From positions 1 through 34,690 of the forward strand of contig DVGU01000047.1 of the NCBI GenBank assembly GCA_018712565.1: a stretch of 34,690 nucleotides of DNA, given 5' to 3'. The position numbers and the translations under genes are program-made. Below, one piece after another: positions 7,758-15,479 of the stretch (positions within the stretch are counted from its first letter, which is position 1; each line of letters starts with the position of its first letter). The stretch is from Candidatus Faecimonas gallistercoris (lineage in GTDB: Bacteria > Bacillota_I > Bacilli_A > RF39 > UBA660). The notes beneath the pieces are model-generated. The model was not told the origin of the DNA. It saw only the letters and a list, made by a program, of their open reading frames with translations, and did not search any database.

Positions 7758-7786
7758 ATCATAATGATGATATCATAATATTTCAA
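7758..7786 (-). promoter_or_regulatory. SigA-type promoter of ydjGHI with a palindrome in the spacer
   Basis: Minus strand TTGAAA (7781-7786), 17-base spacer, TATGAT (7758-7763). The spacer holds a perfect palindrome ATGATATCAT (7767-7776), a possible operator. No sigma-W signature (TGAAAC with CGTA) is visible, unlike the B. subtilis operon. Confidence 0.65.
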
Positions 7787-7811
7787 AAAAAAGAAGAGTT
7801 CCTCTACTCTT
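7787..7811 (-). terminator. Terminator of the serS unit
   Basis: Minus-strand stem AAGAGT/ACTCTT (7806-7811 with 7794-7799) with a 6-base loop, then CTTTTTTTT. It closes the serS and 46-aa gene transcript and overlaps the ydjG promoter region. Confidence 0.75.
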
Positions 7812-7822
7812 TATAAGTTCCT

Positions 7823-7963
7823 CTACTCTTCTATTTGTTTTAAACTAGATTCTTTATCTACTACTTCAACAAGTAGTTTTCCTTCTTTAGAATTACTATC
7901 AATATAAATATTTTTCATACCACTTTCACGTCCAACCACTTCACATCTTTTTTCTTCTTCCAT
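7823..7963 (-). CDS. Small acidic protein, 46 aa, downstream of serS
   Basis: Short ORF beginning MEEEKRCEVVGRESGMKNIY and ending KESSLKQIEE, with GGAGATG seven bases upstream. It starts 42 bases after the serS stop and ends just before a terminator, so it is probably cotranscribed with serS under the T-box. One cysteine, no membrane segment, no family recognised. Confidence 0.6.
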   Translation of the reverse strand: MEEEKRCEVVGRESGMKNIYIDSNSKEGKLLVEVVDKESSLKQIEE

Positions 7964-8005
7964 AATTCATCTCCATTAATAATATAACCAAAAATCTATA
8001 AAATA

Positions 8006-9292
8006 TTAATTTTTTACATCAATTTTTTCTAATCCACCCATATAAGGTTGCAATACCTTAGGAATTTTAACACTTCCATCTGCTTGATAATTATTTTCTA
8101 TAACAGCAATTAATCCTCTAGGAGTAGCAACAACAGTATTATTCAAAGTATGTAAAAAGTAAGTTCCCTTTTCTCCTTTTTTACGAATACCTAAACGTCT
8201 AGCTTGAGCATCTCCTAAGTTAGAGCAACTTCCAACTTCAAAATATTTCTTTTGTCTTGGACTCCAAGCCTCAACATCACAAGATTTAACTTTTAAATCT
8301 GCAAGATCTCCACTACAACATTCAAGTTGTCTAACAGGAACATCCAAACTTCTAAAGAAGTCAACTGTCAACTTCCACATCTTCTCATACCAATCCATAG
8401 ATTCCTCTGGCTCACAAATAACAATCATCTCTTGCTTTTCAAACTGATGAACACGATAAAGTCCTCTTTCTTCTAATCCATGAGAACCACCTTCCTTACG
8501 GAAACATGGTGAATAACTTGTCATATGAATAGGAAGTTCACTATCTTTAATAATTTGATCTTTAAACTTACCAATCATAGAATGTTCACTAGTTCCAATC
8601 AAATATAAATCTTCTCCTTCAATCTTATACATCATAGCTTCCATTTCAGGAAAAGACATAACACCAGTCACAACATCACTATGAATCATAAATGGTGGAA
8701 TTGCATAAGTAAATCCTGCATCAATCATAAAATCCCTAGCATACGCAAGCATAGCCTCATGTAAACGAGCAATATCTCCAAGTAAGTAATAAAAACCTTG
8801 TCCACTAGTTCTACCAGCAGCATCTTTATCCATACCATGAAGTCTTTCAATAATATCAGCATGATATGGTATTTCATAATCAGGTACTACAGGATCTCCA
8901 AATCTTTGTACCTCCACATTCTCACTATCATCTTTTCCAATAGGTACAGTTGAATCCATAATTTGAGGAATCACCATCATACGATCCTTAATCTCACGAG
9001 AAAGTTTTTCTTGTTCTTCTTCTAAAGCTTTAATTTCATCTGCCATAGAAGTAATCCTCTTCTTAACATCTTCGGCCTCGTCTTTCTTTCCCTCTTTCAT
9101 TAGTTTACCAATTTCACTACTCATACGATTCTTATCAGCTTTTAACCCATCAGCTTTTACCTGTACTTCACGTACCCTCTTATCCATATCGTAAACTTCA
9201 TCTACCAAGGGAAGTTTTTCATCTTGAAATTTTTTCTTAATATTTTCCTTTACTAAATCCTTATTCTCTCTAATTAATTTAATATCTATCAT
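8006..9292 (-). CDS. serS: Serine-tRNA ligase
   Basis: 428 aa, normal length for bacterial SerRS. The N-terminal long helical hairpin (about 30-105) is the tRNA-binding coiled coil. Class II motif 2 is seen as CFRKEGGSHGLEERGLYRVH with HQFEKQEM, and motif 3 near the end as GLIAVIENNYQADGS. Before motif 3 the sequence is LNNTVVATPRG, where most bacterial enzymes read a version of NGSGLAVGRT, so this belongs to a less common subtype. GAAAGAGG precedes the ATG. Its transcript begins about 340 bases upstream and includes a T-box leader, so expression should rise when tRNA-Ser is uncharged. Confidence 0.97.
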   Translation of the reverse strand: MIDIKLIRENKDLVKENIKKKFQDEKLPLVDEVYDMDKRVREVQVKADGLKADKNRMSSEIGKLMKEGKKDEAEDVKKRITSMADEIKALEEEQEKLSREIKDRMMVIPQIMDSTVPIGKDDSENVEVQRFGDPVVPDYEIPYHADIIERLHGMDKDAAGRTSGQGFYYLLGDIARLHEAMLAYARDFMIDAGFTYAIPPFMIHSDVVTGVMSFPEMEAMMYKIEGEDLYLIGTSEHSMIGKFKDQIIKDSELPIHMTSYSPCFRKEGGSHGLEERGLYRVHQFEKQEMIVICEPEESMDWYEKMWKLTVDFFRSLDVPVRQLECCSGDLADLKVKSCDVEAWSPRQKKYFEVGSCSNLGDAQARRLGIRKKGEKGTYFLHTLNNTVVATPRGLIAVIENNYQADGSVKIPKVLQPYMGGLEKIDVKN

Positions 9293-9334
9293 ATCTATAC
9301 CTCTTTCCTAAATAATTTATTATATAACATATTT

Positions 9335-9424
9335 TTATCCATCAAACCATCTCGAGGAAAAAAACAGCCCTAAACGATCAGAGACCAATCCTCTAAATAA
9401 TAATTCCTCATCTAAATCAATCAT
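9335..9424 (-). CDS. Leader ORF, 29 codons, between T-box and serS
   Basis: The ORF starts MIDLDEELLFRGLVSD and ends SSRWFDG-stop. AGGAG sits eight bases before its ATG, right after the T-box terminator. It stops 42 bases before serS. The peptide contains only three Ser, two of them adjacent (codons 23-24), so an attenuation role is not obvious. It may be a leader peptide, a remnant of another gene, or chance; the good ribosome site argues for translation. Confidence 0.45.
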   Translation of the reverse strand: MIDLDEELLFRGLVSDRLGLFFSSRWFDG

Positions 9425-9443
9425 AAAATCATCTCCTAAAAGC

Positions 9444-9632
9444 AAAAAAAGAACAGTACAAGGAGTGCTTATGCACGGTACCATCCTTTCTTTCACTCAA
9501 AGTGTAACGAACTTCTCCGGAATAAATTCATCTATAGAGTAGATAAATAAGCCTTTAATATCGTTTCCACCAACCACGATTTCTCTATAATTAAAGATTC
9601 TTATTATTAGTTCTAATCATTGATTTGTTATT
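9444..9632 (-). promoter_or_regulatory. T-box riboswitch leader of serS
   Basis: The minus-strand RNA contains the T-box core AAGGATGGTACCGTGC. Antiterminator: AAGGA pairs with TCCTT across the TGGTACC bulge, and GTGC pairs with GCAC. Competing terminator: AAAGGATGGTAC (9478-9489) can pair, with some G-U pairs, to GTACTGTTCTTT (9448-9459), followed by a T run (9444-9450). A Stem I is visible with TATAGAG/CTCTATA at the base and a distal GGTTGGTGGAA loop. A TCT before the closing CTCTATA strand could be the serine specifier; this part is tentative. The leader binds uncharged tRNA and lets transcription reach serS. Confidence 0.9.
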
Positions 9633-9661
9633 AGTATATAACTTTTTTACTAAATTATCAA
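9633..9661 (-). promoter_or_regulatory. SigA promoter of the T-box/serS transcript
   Basis: Minus strand TTGATA (9656-9661), 17-base spacer, TATACT (9633-9638), placed directly before Stem I of the T-box. Confidence 0.8.
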
Positions 9662-9682
9662 CTTTTTTTACAAGTTATCTAA

Positions 9683-10825
9683 TTACTTTTTACATGTAAC
9701 AACTTTATCAGGAATTTCAACCTCATCTACAGAAACAATAGAATCAGTCGTTAATTTTTCCAAATCTACATTTTCAAAGCCACTTTCTCCATCACTTACA
9801 CTAATATAATAATGATAATCATTTTCTTTTTTTATAACTCTAATATATCCTTGCAATTTCTTTCCATTAAAAGAAGAACGTATTGGAAGAAAACTAAAGT
9901 TTGTTACCTCACCAATATCTGAAAAAGGAATATAATACTCACCATCATTAACAGATATAGAAGTGCTATCACAACTATAATAACCATCAACTACATCATT
10001 TTCAATATCTTTAACTGCAGATTTTACATCAAAAATATAAAAATATTGTTTAGCCATATCTGCAAGAGGACTCTGTATAAAACCTAAAAAGACTAAAAAG
10101 AAAGCCAAGGCATAAATAAAGGCTGGAAGTTGTGTATTTCTTCTTTTTCCTTTTTCAATAAACTTAACATATTTTTGCCCTTTTCCATGATAAGCTGAAC
10201 TATCAGTAAAAGCAATCCATGGTATCATAACAAAAGGGAAAAATAAAGTAAGCCAACCACTTTTCTCAAATACTTTACCTAAACGATAATTAACATATAT
10301 ACCATAAAAAATACCAAATATAGGAATAAATAAAAGTAAAAACTTCCATCCATTTCCAACAGCAATATCAAAATAAGCATATAAATTATAAACAGGAACT
10401 AAAGGAGAAAAACCAGAATATCCCCCTTTCATAAATATAGAAGAAAAAGAGATAACATAAAAAGACAAAGCAAAATAAACAACACAAATAGCAACAATAA
10501 GACTAATAGAATATTCTAACCAGAAATAAGACAATACACCTAAGAGAATAGTAATAATTAACAACAATACAAGAGCAGCTCTCGTATCTACATATCCTTT
10601 TTTCTTTTTTGTATGTGTTTCATATGTTCTTCCAGCAAATTCTACTTTATCAACATTATTTCTTTTTTCTGGATCTTTATAATCCTTATTAGCTTGTTCG
10701 AACTCCTCATCGGTAATATAATCCTTCATATCTTTATTATCTGGATGATCATAATTCAACGCTCCACATTTCATACAATACCTTTGATTAGCATCCATTT
10801 TAGCCCCGCATCGAGGACACACCAT
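9683..10825 (-). CDS. Zinc-ribbon multi-pass membrane protein, 380 aa
   Basis: An N-terminal zinc ribbon CPRCGAKMDANQRYCMKCG (residues 3-21) and a charged linker precede about five membrane helices between residues 80 and 250. The stretch YSGFSPLVPVYNLYAYFDIA followed by GWKFLLLFIPIFGIFYGIYV resembles the DUF5684-type domain often joined to signal peptidase-like or zinc-ribbon proteins. The C-terminal 115 residues are soluble and probably outside the cell (YYISVSDGESGFENVDLE). Function unknown. The start at 10825 has GGGAGGA upstream; the earlier ATG at 10843 lies next to the -10 box and is excluded. Confidence 0.8.
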   Translation of the reverse strand: MVCPRCGAKMDANQRYCMKCGALNYDHPDNKDMKDYITDEEFEQANKDYKDPEKRNNVDKVEFAGRTYETHTKKKKGYVDTRAALVLLLIITILLGVLSYFWLEYSISLIVAICVVYFALSFYVISFSSIFMKGGYSGFSPLVPVYNLYAYFDIAVGNGWKFLLLFIPIFGIFYGIYVNYRLGKVFEKSGWLTLFFPFVMIPWIAFTDSSAYHGKGQKYVKFIEKGKRRNTQLPAFIYALAFFLVFLGFIQSPLADMAKQYFYIFDVKSAVKDIENDVVDGYYSCDSTSISVNDGEYYIPFSDIGEVTNFSFLPIRSSFNGKKLQGYIRVIKKENDYHYYISVSDGESGFENVDLEKLTTDSIVSVDEVEIPDKVVTCKK

Positions 10826-10841
10826 AATTATTCCTCCCATC

Positions 10842-10869
10842 ATTATAAGTTTATCACGATAAGAAACAA
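10842..10869 (-). promoter_or_regulatory. Promoter of the zinc-ribbon membrane protein gene
   Basis: Minus strand TTGTTT (10864-10869), 16-base spacer, TATAAT (10842-10847). It overlaps the T run of the spoVS terminator and forces the ATG at 10825 as start. Confidence 0.6.
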
Positions 10870-10892
10870 AAAAAAAGACCTATTTGGCCTCT
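10866..10892 (-). terminator. Terminator overlapping the end of spoVS
   Basis: Minus-strand stem AGAGGCC/GGTCTTT (7 bp including G-T pairs; 10886-10892 with 10874-10880), loop holding the spoVS TAG, then a T run. Confidence 0.7.
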
Positions 10893-11140
10893 ATAATTAA
10901 TTTAATTGCAGTTCGCTCTTCACCATCAATAGAGATATCTTGAAAGGCAGGAATACAAACCAAATTTTTTCCAGACGGAGCTACAAAACCTCTAGCAATC
11001 GCAACTGCTTTAATTGCCTGATTAAGTGCTCCAGCTCCAACGGCTTGAATTTCTACATTTCCTTTTTCTCTAAATACATTAGCAAGCGCTCCAGCTACAC
11101 TATTGGGATTAGATTTACTGCTAACTTTTAATGTTTCCAT
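10880..11140 (-). CDS. spoVS: Stage V sporulation protein S
   Basis: 86 aa. METLKVSSKSNPNSVAGALA and the block EIQAVGAGALNQAIKAVAIA are hallmarks of SpoVS, a small Alba-fold-like protein needed for late sporulation and coat formation in B. subtilis and found widely in spore formers. The start at 11140 has GAGAGGAA upstream; the longer frame to 11401 runs into ldh and is not coding. It lies 61 bases after ldh with no clear terminator between, so some cotranscription is possible. Confidence 0.96.
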   Translation of the reverse strand: METLKVSSKSNPNSVAGALANVFREKGNVEIQAVGAGALNQAIKAVAIARGFVAPSGKNLVCIPAFQDISIDGEERTAIKLIIEAK

Positions 11141-11201
11141 AAATATAAATTCCTCTCTTTCTATATCATTAATATATGACCAAGAGAAGAAAATATGATT
11201 A

Positions 11202-12110
11202 TTAATCCACCTTTTGAATAGCATCTTTAATAACATCAATACTATGTTGTAATTTTTCTCTCTCATCTGGAGTAAAATCGACATATACCTTACCTTTTGA
11301 TCCACGCTTATTAACAATCGTAGGAAGGCCAACAAAAACACCACTATCTTTATCATAAGTAGAAACTGTAATAATTGTATTTTCATTACCCAAAATAGCA
11401 TTCGTAATATATACTAAACACATTCCAATACCATAATAAGTAGCCCCTTTAGAATCAATAATCTTATATGCTGCATTTTTTACATCATAAGCAATTTCTT
11501 CTTTTTCTTTAACAGATAAAAATTGATCGATATTTTGTAATCCAACAGTAGCATTACTCCAAGGAACAAACTCACTATCCCCATGTTCTCCAATAACATA
11601 AGCATGAATATTTTTAGGACCAATTCCTAACTTTTTTCCTATCAAATAACGTAAGCGAGAAGTATCAAGACTAGTACCACTTCCCAATACTCTATGACAA
11701 TCAAAACCAGAATATTTCCAAGTAAGATACGTCATAACATCAACTGGATTCGTAGCCACTAAAAATATTCCCTTAAAGCCACTCTTCACAACTTCTTGAA
11801 TAATAGATTTAAATATTTTACTATTTTTATCTATTAAATCCATTCTAGTCTCACCCTTAACTTGACTAGCTCCAGCAGCAATAACAACAATTTTAGCATC
11901 CCTACAATCTTCATAATCACCACAACGAATATCAATTTTAGACGGAGCAAAAGCAAGACAATGATTTAAATCCATAACCTCTCCATCTACCCTATTTTTA
12001 TTTACATCAATCAAAACCAACTCATTTACACTAGTTTGTTGATTAAGCAAAGCATAAGCATAACTCATACCAACATTACCACAACCTATAACAACAACTT
12101 TATTATGCAT
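11202..12110 (-). CDS. ldh: L-lactate dehydrogenase
   Basis: 302 aa NAD-dependent enzyme reducing pyruvate to lactate. The Rossmann start VVVIGCGNVGMSYAYAL binds NAD. The mobile loop reads GASQVKGETRMDL, with Gln at the substrate-specificity position (Arg there would mean malate dehydrogenase). LGSGTSLDTSRLR carries a substrate Arg, and VIGEHGDSEFVPW the catalytic His. It starts one base after the stop of the SGNH hydrolase gene, with AGAGGAGGAA inside that gene's end, so the two form an operon. Points to fermentative metabolism. Confidence 0.96.
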   Translation of the reverse strand: MHNKVVVIGCGNVGMSYAYALLNQQTSVNELVLIDVNKNRVDGEVMDLNHCLAFAPSKIDIRCGDYEDCRDAKIVVIAAGASQVKGETRMDLIDKNSKIFKSIIQEVVKSGFKGIFLVATNPVDVMTYLTWKYSGFDCHRVLGSGTSLDTSRLRYLIGKKLGIGPKNIHAYVIGEHGDSEFVPWSNATVGLQNIDQFLSVKEKEEIAYDVKNAAYKIIDSKGATYYGIGMCLVYITNAILGNENTIITVSTYDKDSGVFVGLPTIVNKRGSKGKVYVDFTPDEREKLQHSIDVIKDAIQKVD

Positions 12111-12111
12111 A

Positions 12112-13101
12112 CTATTCCTCCTCTTTTAAATATTTCATAATCTTATTAGTAACAACCTCATAACCCTCATCAGTTAAATGAAGCCCATCCTCAGAATACT
12201 CATCTTTTATTCTAATATCCTCATCTTCTTCATCAACTAATTCCTGAAATAAATCTATATAAACAATATCTTTATCCTTACAGTATTTTTTTAACTTTTT
12301 ATTAATTTCTATAATCTCCTCATTAGTACGATCTCTAGAAGCATCTTTATCTTCATCAACAGGATAAAGAGACTCTAAATACAACTCAGCATAAGGCCTA
12401 TTATCATGAATATCCGTAAGAATCTCTTTGATATGATCTACTATTTCCGAAGAAGAAATACCTTTTTGAATATCATTAGTACCAATTAGTAAAAATACCT
12501 TAGAAGGATTATATTGATAAACCCTATGATCCATATCATTCAAAATATCTTCCGTAATATTACCACTAATCCCACTATTAACTACCGGTAAATCTTTATA
12601 ATATTTATCCAAATCATAATACTCTGTAAGAGAATCTCCCAAAAATAAATAATTATCATCAACAACAACAATAGTTTTTTCTTTTGTAACAATCTTCTCT
12701 TTCGGAGGAATAAATAAAGAATAAACTCCTACCCCTATCAAAAAAAGAAGTAACACACAAACAAACACAAACACTACCATTCTACCAATACGTACTTTAG
12801 GCTTTTTACGAATTTCCCTATGTTCTCGTTTATTCTCATCCTTTTCATAAGAAGAATTTAACTCTTCAATTATTTGTTCTCTCTTCTTACGCTTACTCTC
12901 AACAAAACTAGTATCTAACTCATCAGAAAAACTCATCTCATCAAAATTAAAAACCTGTTGCTTCGTAATATTAAAATCCGTATCATATAAATCCTGATGT
13001 CGTTTTTCTCTTGTATAACTAGACTGTGATAAACTATTATCTGTTTTCTTATAGTTTTTATTATTAATATGTTTATTTTTTCTTCGATTATTCTTACTCA
13101 T
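12112..13101 (-). CDS. Membrane-anchored SGNH/GDSL-type hydrolase
   Basis: 329 aa. A long Lys/Arg/Asn-rich cytoplasmic N-terminus (1-107) is followed by one membrane helix (about 108-130). The outside domain is an SGNH hydrolase: block I FLGDSLTEYY (nucleophile S157), block II Gly180 in NSGISGN, block III GTNDI (N209), block V DGLHLTDEG (D305, H308). Such enzymes remove or move acyl groups on lipids, peptidoglycan or polysaccharides; the substrate is not shown here. It is followed directly by ldh. Confidence 0.9.
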   Translation of the reverse strand: MSKNNRRKNKHINNKNYKKTDNSLSQSSYTREKRHQDLYDTDFNITKQQVFNFDEMSFSDELDTSFVESKRKKREQIIEELNSSYEKDENKREHREIRKKPKVRIGRMVVFVFVCVLLLFLIGVGVYSLFIPPKEKIVTKEKTIVVVDDNYLFLGDSLTEYYDLDKYYKDLPVVNSGISGNITEDILNDMDHRVYQYNPSKVFLLIGTNDIQKGISSSEIVDHIKEILTDIHDNRPYAELYLESLYPVDEDKDASRDRTNEEIIEINKKLKKYCKDKDIVYIDLFQELVDEEDEDIRIKDEYSEDGLHLTDEGYEVVTNKIMKYLKEEE

Positions 13102-13246
13102 ATAACCACATCCTATAACAAGAACAAAAGAAATATTAATAAATTACCATAATAACTCCAACAACCCTCTTGTTCTAACTATTTTTACTATCAAAGCTCT
13201 ACTTTTAATATGTACAAATTATAATAAATTTATAGCTTATAACGTA

Positions 13247-13271
13247 AAGAAAAAGGTAATAAATACCTTTT
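13247..13271 (-). terminator. Terminator after the dacF-like gene
   Basis: Minus-strand stem AAAAGGTA/TACCTTTT (13264-13271 with 13251-13258; the last pairs lie in A/T runs), then TTTTTC. It lies about 50 bases after the stop of the carboxypeptidase gene. The rest of the 220-base gap to the SGNH gene shows a TATAAT at about 13221 but no convincing -35. Confidence 0.65.
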
Positions 13272-13321
13272 AAGTTTATTTCTAACAAGATTATACATCA
13301 AACCAAATCAAATAGTCAATT

Positions 13322-14515
13322 TTAATTCAAAGAAAAATGAATATTACCAGAAACGGTATCTATAATTCCCCGAATAAATAACTGCCAAAATGAAAGTGAC
13401 TTTACGTTTTCAGAAACGGTTAAATCAACTGATGTAATATTTTTCTTACCATCTTTTACAATAACTTTACCAACAACATCACCTTTTTCAACAGGTAATG
13501 ATAATGATTTCATTTTAACTTCGTAATCATATTTCTTCTTATTACTAGATTTTTTCGATAAAACACCAATATCAGAAACAGGAACTAAAGAAACACTCTT
13601 TTTAGTAGCTTTATCTAAAGGAATCGTCTTTACTACTTCATCTTTAGATTTTATTAAATTCATTTGATAATGATTAAACCCATAATCTAATAAACTCATA
13701 ACTTCTTGATTTCTAACCTTACTATTTTCTTCTCCTAAGACAATAGCAATAAAACGAAGATCATTCTTTTTAGCAGTAGCCGCTAAGCAATACTTAGCAG
13801 CATCCGTATGCCCAGTTTTTAATCCATCTGCCCCTTCATAAAAACGAACTAATTTATTAGTATTAACAAGCCAAAATTTATTTTCTGTATCTTCCCTCAA
13901 ATAATCCTCGTATACAGATGAAAAATCTAAAATCTCAGGATAATTAACGACTAGTTCCCTAGCAATCATTGCCATATCATAAGCACTAGAATAATGACCA
14001 TCCTCATCGAGACCAGTACAATTTTTAAATACCGTATGTTTAAGTCCTAACTCTTGTACTTTTTTATTCATAAGCTGAACAAAATCCGCCTCACTCCCAG
14101 CAATAACCTCTGCCATTTGCACAGTAGCATCATTCGCACTGGCCATAGAAATTCCCTTAAATAAATCTCGAATAGAAATTTTCTCCCCAACACTTAAATA
14201 AATTTGAGAACCACCCATATCAGCAGCATTCTGACTAACAGTAACAACATCATCCCAACTAATTTTTTCTTCTCTAATAGCATCTAATATTAAAATCTGA
14301 GCCACCATTTTTGTCATAGACGCAACAGGAACTTCCTTATCCATCTCTTTTTGAAATACAATCTCTTTACTATTTGCTTCCATCAGCACACCACTAACAG
14401 CACCAGGAATTAATTCAGTATTATTTGTATTATTAACTTCCTCTGCATAAACTGGTAATAAACAGTTACAAAACAAACATAAGAAACATAAAAAAATAGA
14501 CAACCTTTTTTTCAT
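13322..14515 (-). CDS. dacF: D-alanyl-D-alanine carboxypeptidase (DacF/PBP5 type)
   Basis: 397 aa. Signal peptide (1-24, FLCFLCLFCNCLLPVYA). Serine peptidase S11 motifs are complete: SMTK (S66, K69), SAN (126-128) and KTG (233-235). The C-terminal beta-rich PBP5-type domain (about 285-375) and a terminal amphipathic segment for membrane attachment follow. It removes the last D-Ala from peptidoglycan stem peptides. The start at 14515 follows GGAGG; a TTG 12 bases upstream is less likely. The symbol is a best match; dacA/dacB paralogues share the architecture. Confidence 0.9.
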   Translation of the reverse strand: MKKRLSIFLCFLCLFCNCLLPVYAEEVNNTNNTELIPGAVSGVLMEANSKEIVFQKEMDKEVPVASMTKMVAQILILDAIREEKISWDDVVTVSQNAADMGGSQIYLSVGEKISIRDLFKGISMASANDATVQMAEVIAGSEADFVQLMNKKVQELGLKHTVFKNCTGLDEDGHYSSAYDMAMIARELVVNYPEILDFSSVYEDYLREDTENKFWLVNTNKLVRFYEGADGLKTGHTDAAKYCLAATAKKNDLRFIAIVLGEENSKVRNQEVMSLLDYGFNHYQMNLIKSKDEVVKTIPLDKATKKSVSLVPVSDIGVLSKKSSNKKKYDYEVKMKSLSLPVEKGDVVGKVIVKDGKKNITSVDLTVSENVKSLSFWQLFIRGIIDTVSGNIHFSLN

Positions 14516-14601
14516 ACATACCTCCAATATTTTTTATGTAAATAAGAAAAAAATTATACATAAATATATAAAAGAATGATATGATGAAAATAGGTGATAA
14601 G

Positions 14602-15468
14602 ATGATAAAAAAAATAAAATTAAAAAAGAAAGCCAAAGTAATAATAATATTTATTATCTGTATTTTATTAATTACAACATCAATAGTAATCTCAACAACG
14701 AAAGAAGAAAAAAAATATTCACAAAATTTAACAACAGAACAAAAATATATAAATAAACTAAAAAAGATAACTTATTACAATAATAAATATAAAAAAAGAT
14801 ACATATCTTACCACAAAAAAAATAAAAAACTTACTCCAGAAGAAGTAGTAATTTACGTAAATATTGGAATAGATAAACCATATTATACAAATACCAAACC
14901 AACAAAAAATCTAAACTCAAATACTATTTTAGTAAATAAATATAACTATTTAACAAAAGACTATATTCCAAATGATTTAGAAGAAATTAACACCACATAC
15001 GCTAGATCAGGCATGCAATTAGTAAAAGAAGCAAAAGAAGCCTTTGAATCCTTAGCAGAAGCTGCAAAAAAAGAACAGATGACAATTATCGCAATGTCAA
15101 GTTATAGAAGTTATGATTATCAAGTCGAGTTATATAACAAATACGTACAAACAGATGGAAAAGATGCAGCCGACACCTATTCAGCAAGAGCAGGCTATTC
15201 AGAACACCAAACAGGACTAGCAGTAGATGTATACAATAATGATTTACCATACACATCATTTGAACAAACAGAAGAATTTAATTGGATGCAAAAAAACGCT
15301 TACAAATATGGTTTCATTTTAAGATTTCCAAAAGACAAAACAAATCTTACAGGATATCAATATGAATCATGGCACTATCGTTATGTAGGAAAAAAAGTTG
15401 CTAAAGAAATTTACAAAAATAATTTAACCCTAGAAGAATATTACGTCAAAAAAATTGAGAAAAACTAA
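14602..15468 (+). CDS. VanY/LdcB-type carboxypeptidase (peptidase M15B)
   Basis: 288 aa. A short basic N-terminus and one membrane helix (about 12-33) anchor an extracellular M15B domain. Zinc and substrate motifs: SSYRSYDYQ, then SEHQTGLAVDV (zinc His and Asp), and ESWHYRYVG (second His with catalytic Glu nearby). It should cleave D-Ala from peptidoglycan stem peptides (D,D or L,D specificity cannot be told). AGGTGATAAG precedes the ATG at 14602; the in-frame ATGs at 14581-14584 lack a site. Divergent from dacF, so the two cell-wall trimming enzymes share an intergenic region of 86 bases. Confidence 0.9.
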   Translation: MIKKIKLKKKAKVIIIFIICILLITTSIVISTTKEEKKYSQNLTTEQKYINKLKKITYYNNKYKKRYISYHKKNKKLTPEEVVIYVNIGIDKPYYTNTKPTKNLNSNTILVNKYNYLTKDYIPNDLEEINTTYARSGMQLVKEAKEAFESLAEAAKKEQMTIIAMSSYRSYDYQVELYNKYVQTDGKDAADTYSARAGYSEHQTGLAVDVYNNDLPYTSFEQTEEFNWMQKNAYKYGFILRFPKDKTNLTGYQYESWHYRYVGKKVAKEIYKNNLTLEEYYVKKIEKN

Positions 15469-15479
15469 TTCTCAATTTT
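15451..15479. terminator. Bidirectional terminator shared by two convergent genes
   Basis: An 11-bp stem AAAATTGAGAA/TTCTCAATTTT with a 7-base loop AAACTAA; the two genes' stop codons lie in the loop region. T runs on both sides. Confidence 0.85.

Noticed and set aside
9300-9440. A further riboswitch or RNA gene between the T-box and serS
   Set aside because: The bases are explained by the 29-codon ORF and the serS ribosome site; only weak pairings such as GAGGA/TCCTC were found.
10880-11401. Long frame extending spoVS upstream by 87 codons
   Set aside because: The extension lies over ldh on the same strand in another frame and reads as low-complexity sequence; the SpoVS start at 11140 has its own ribosome site.
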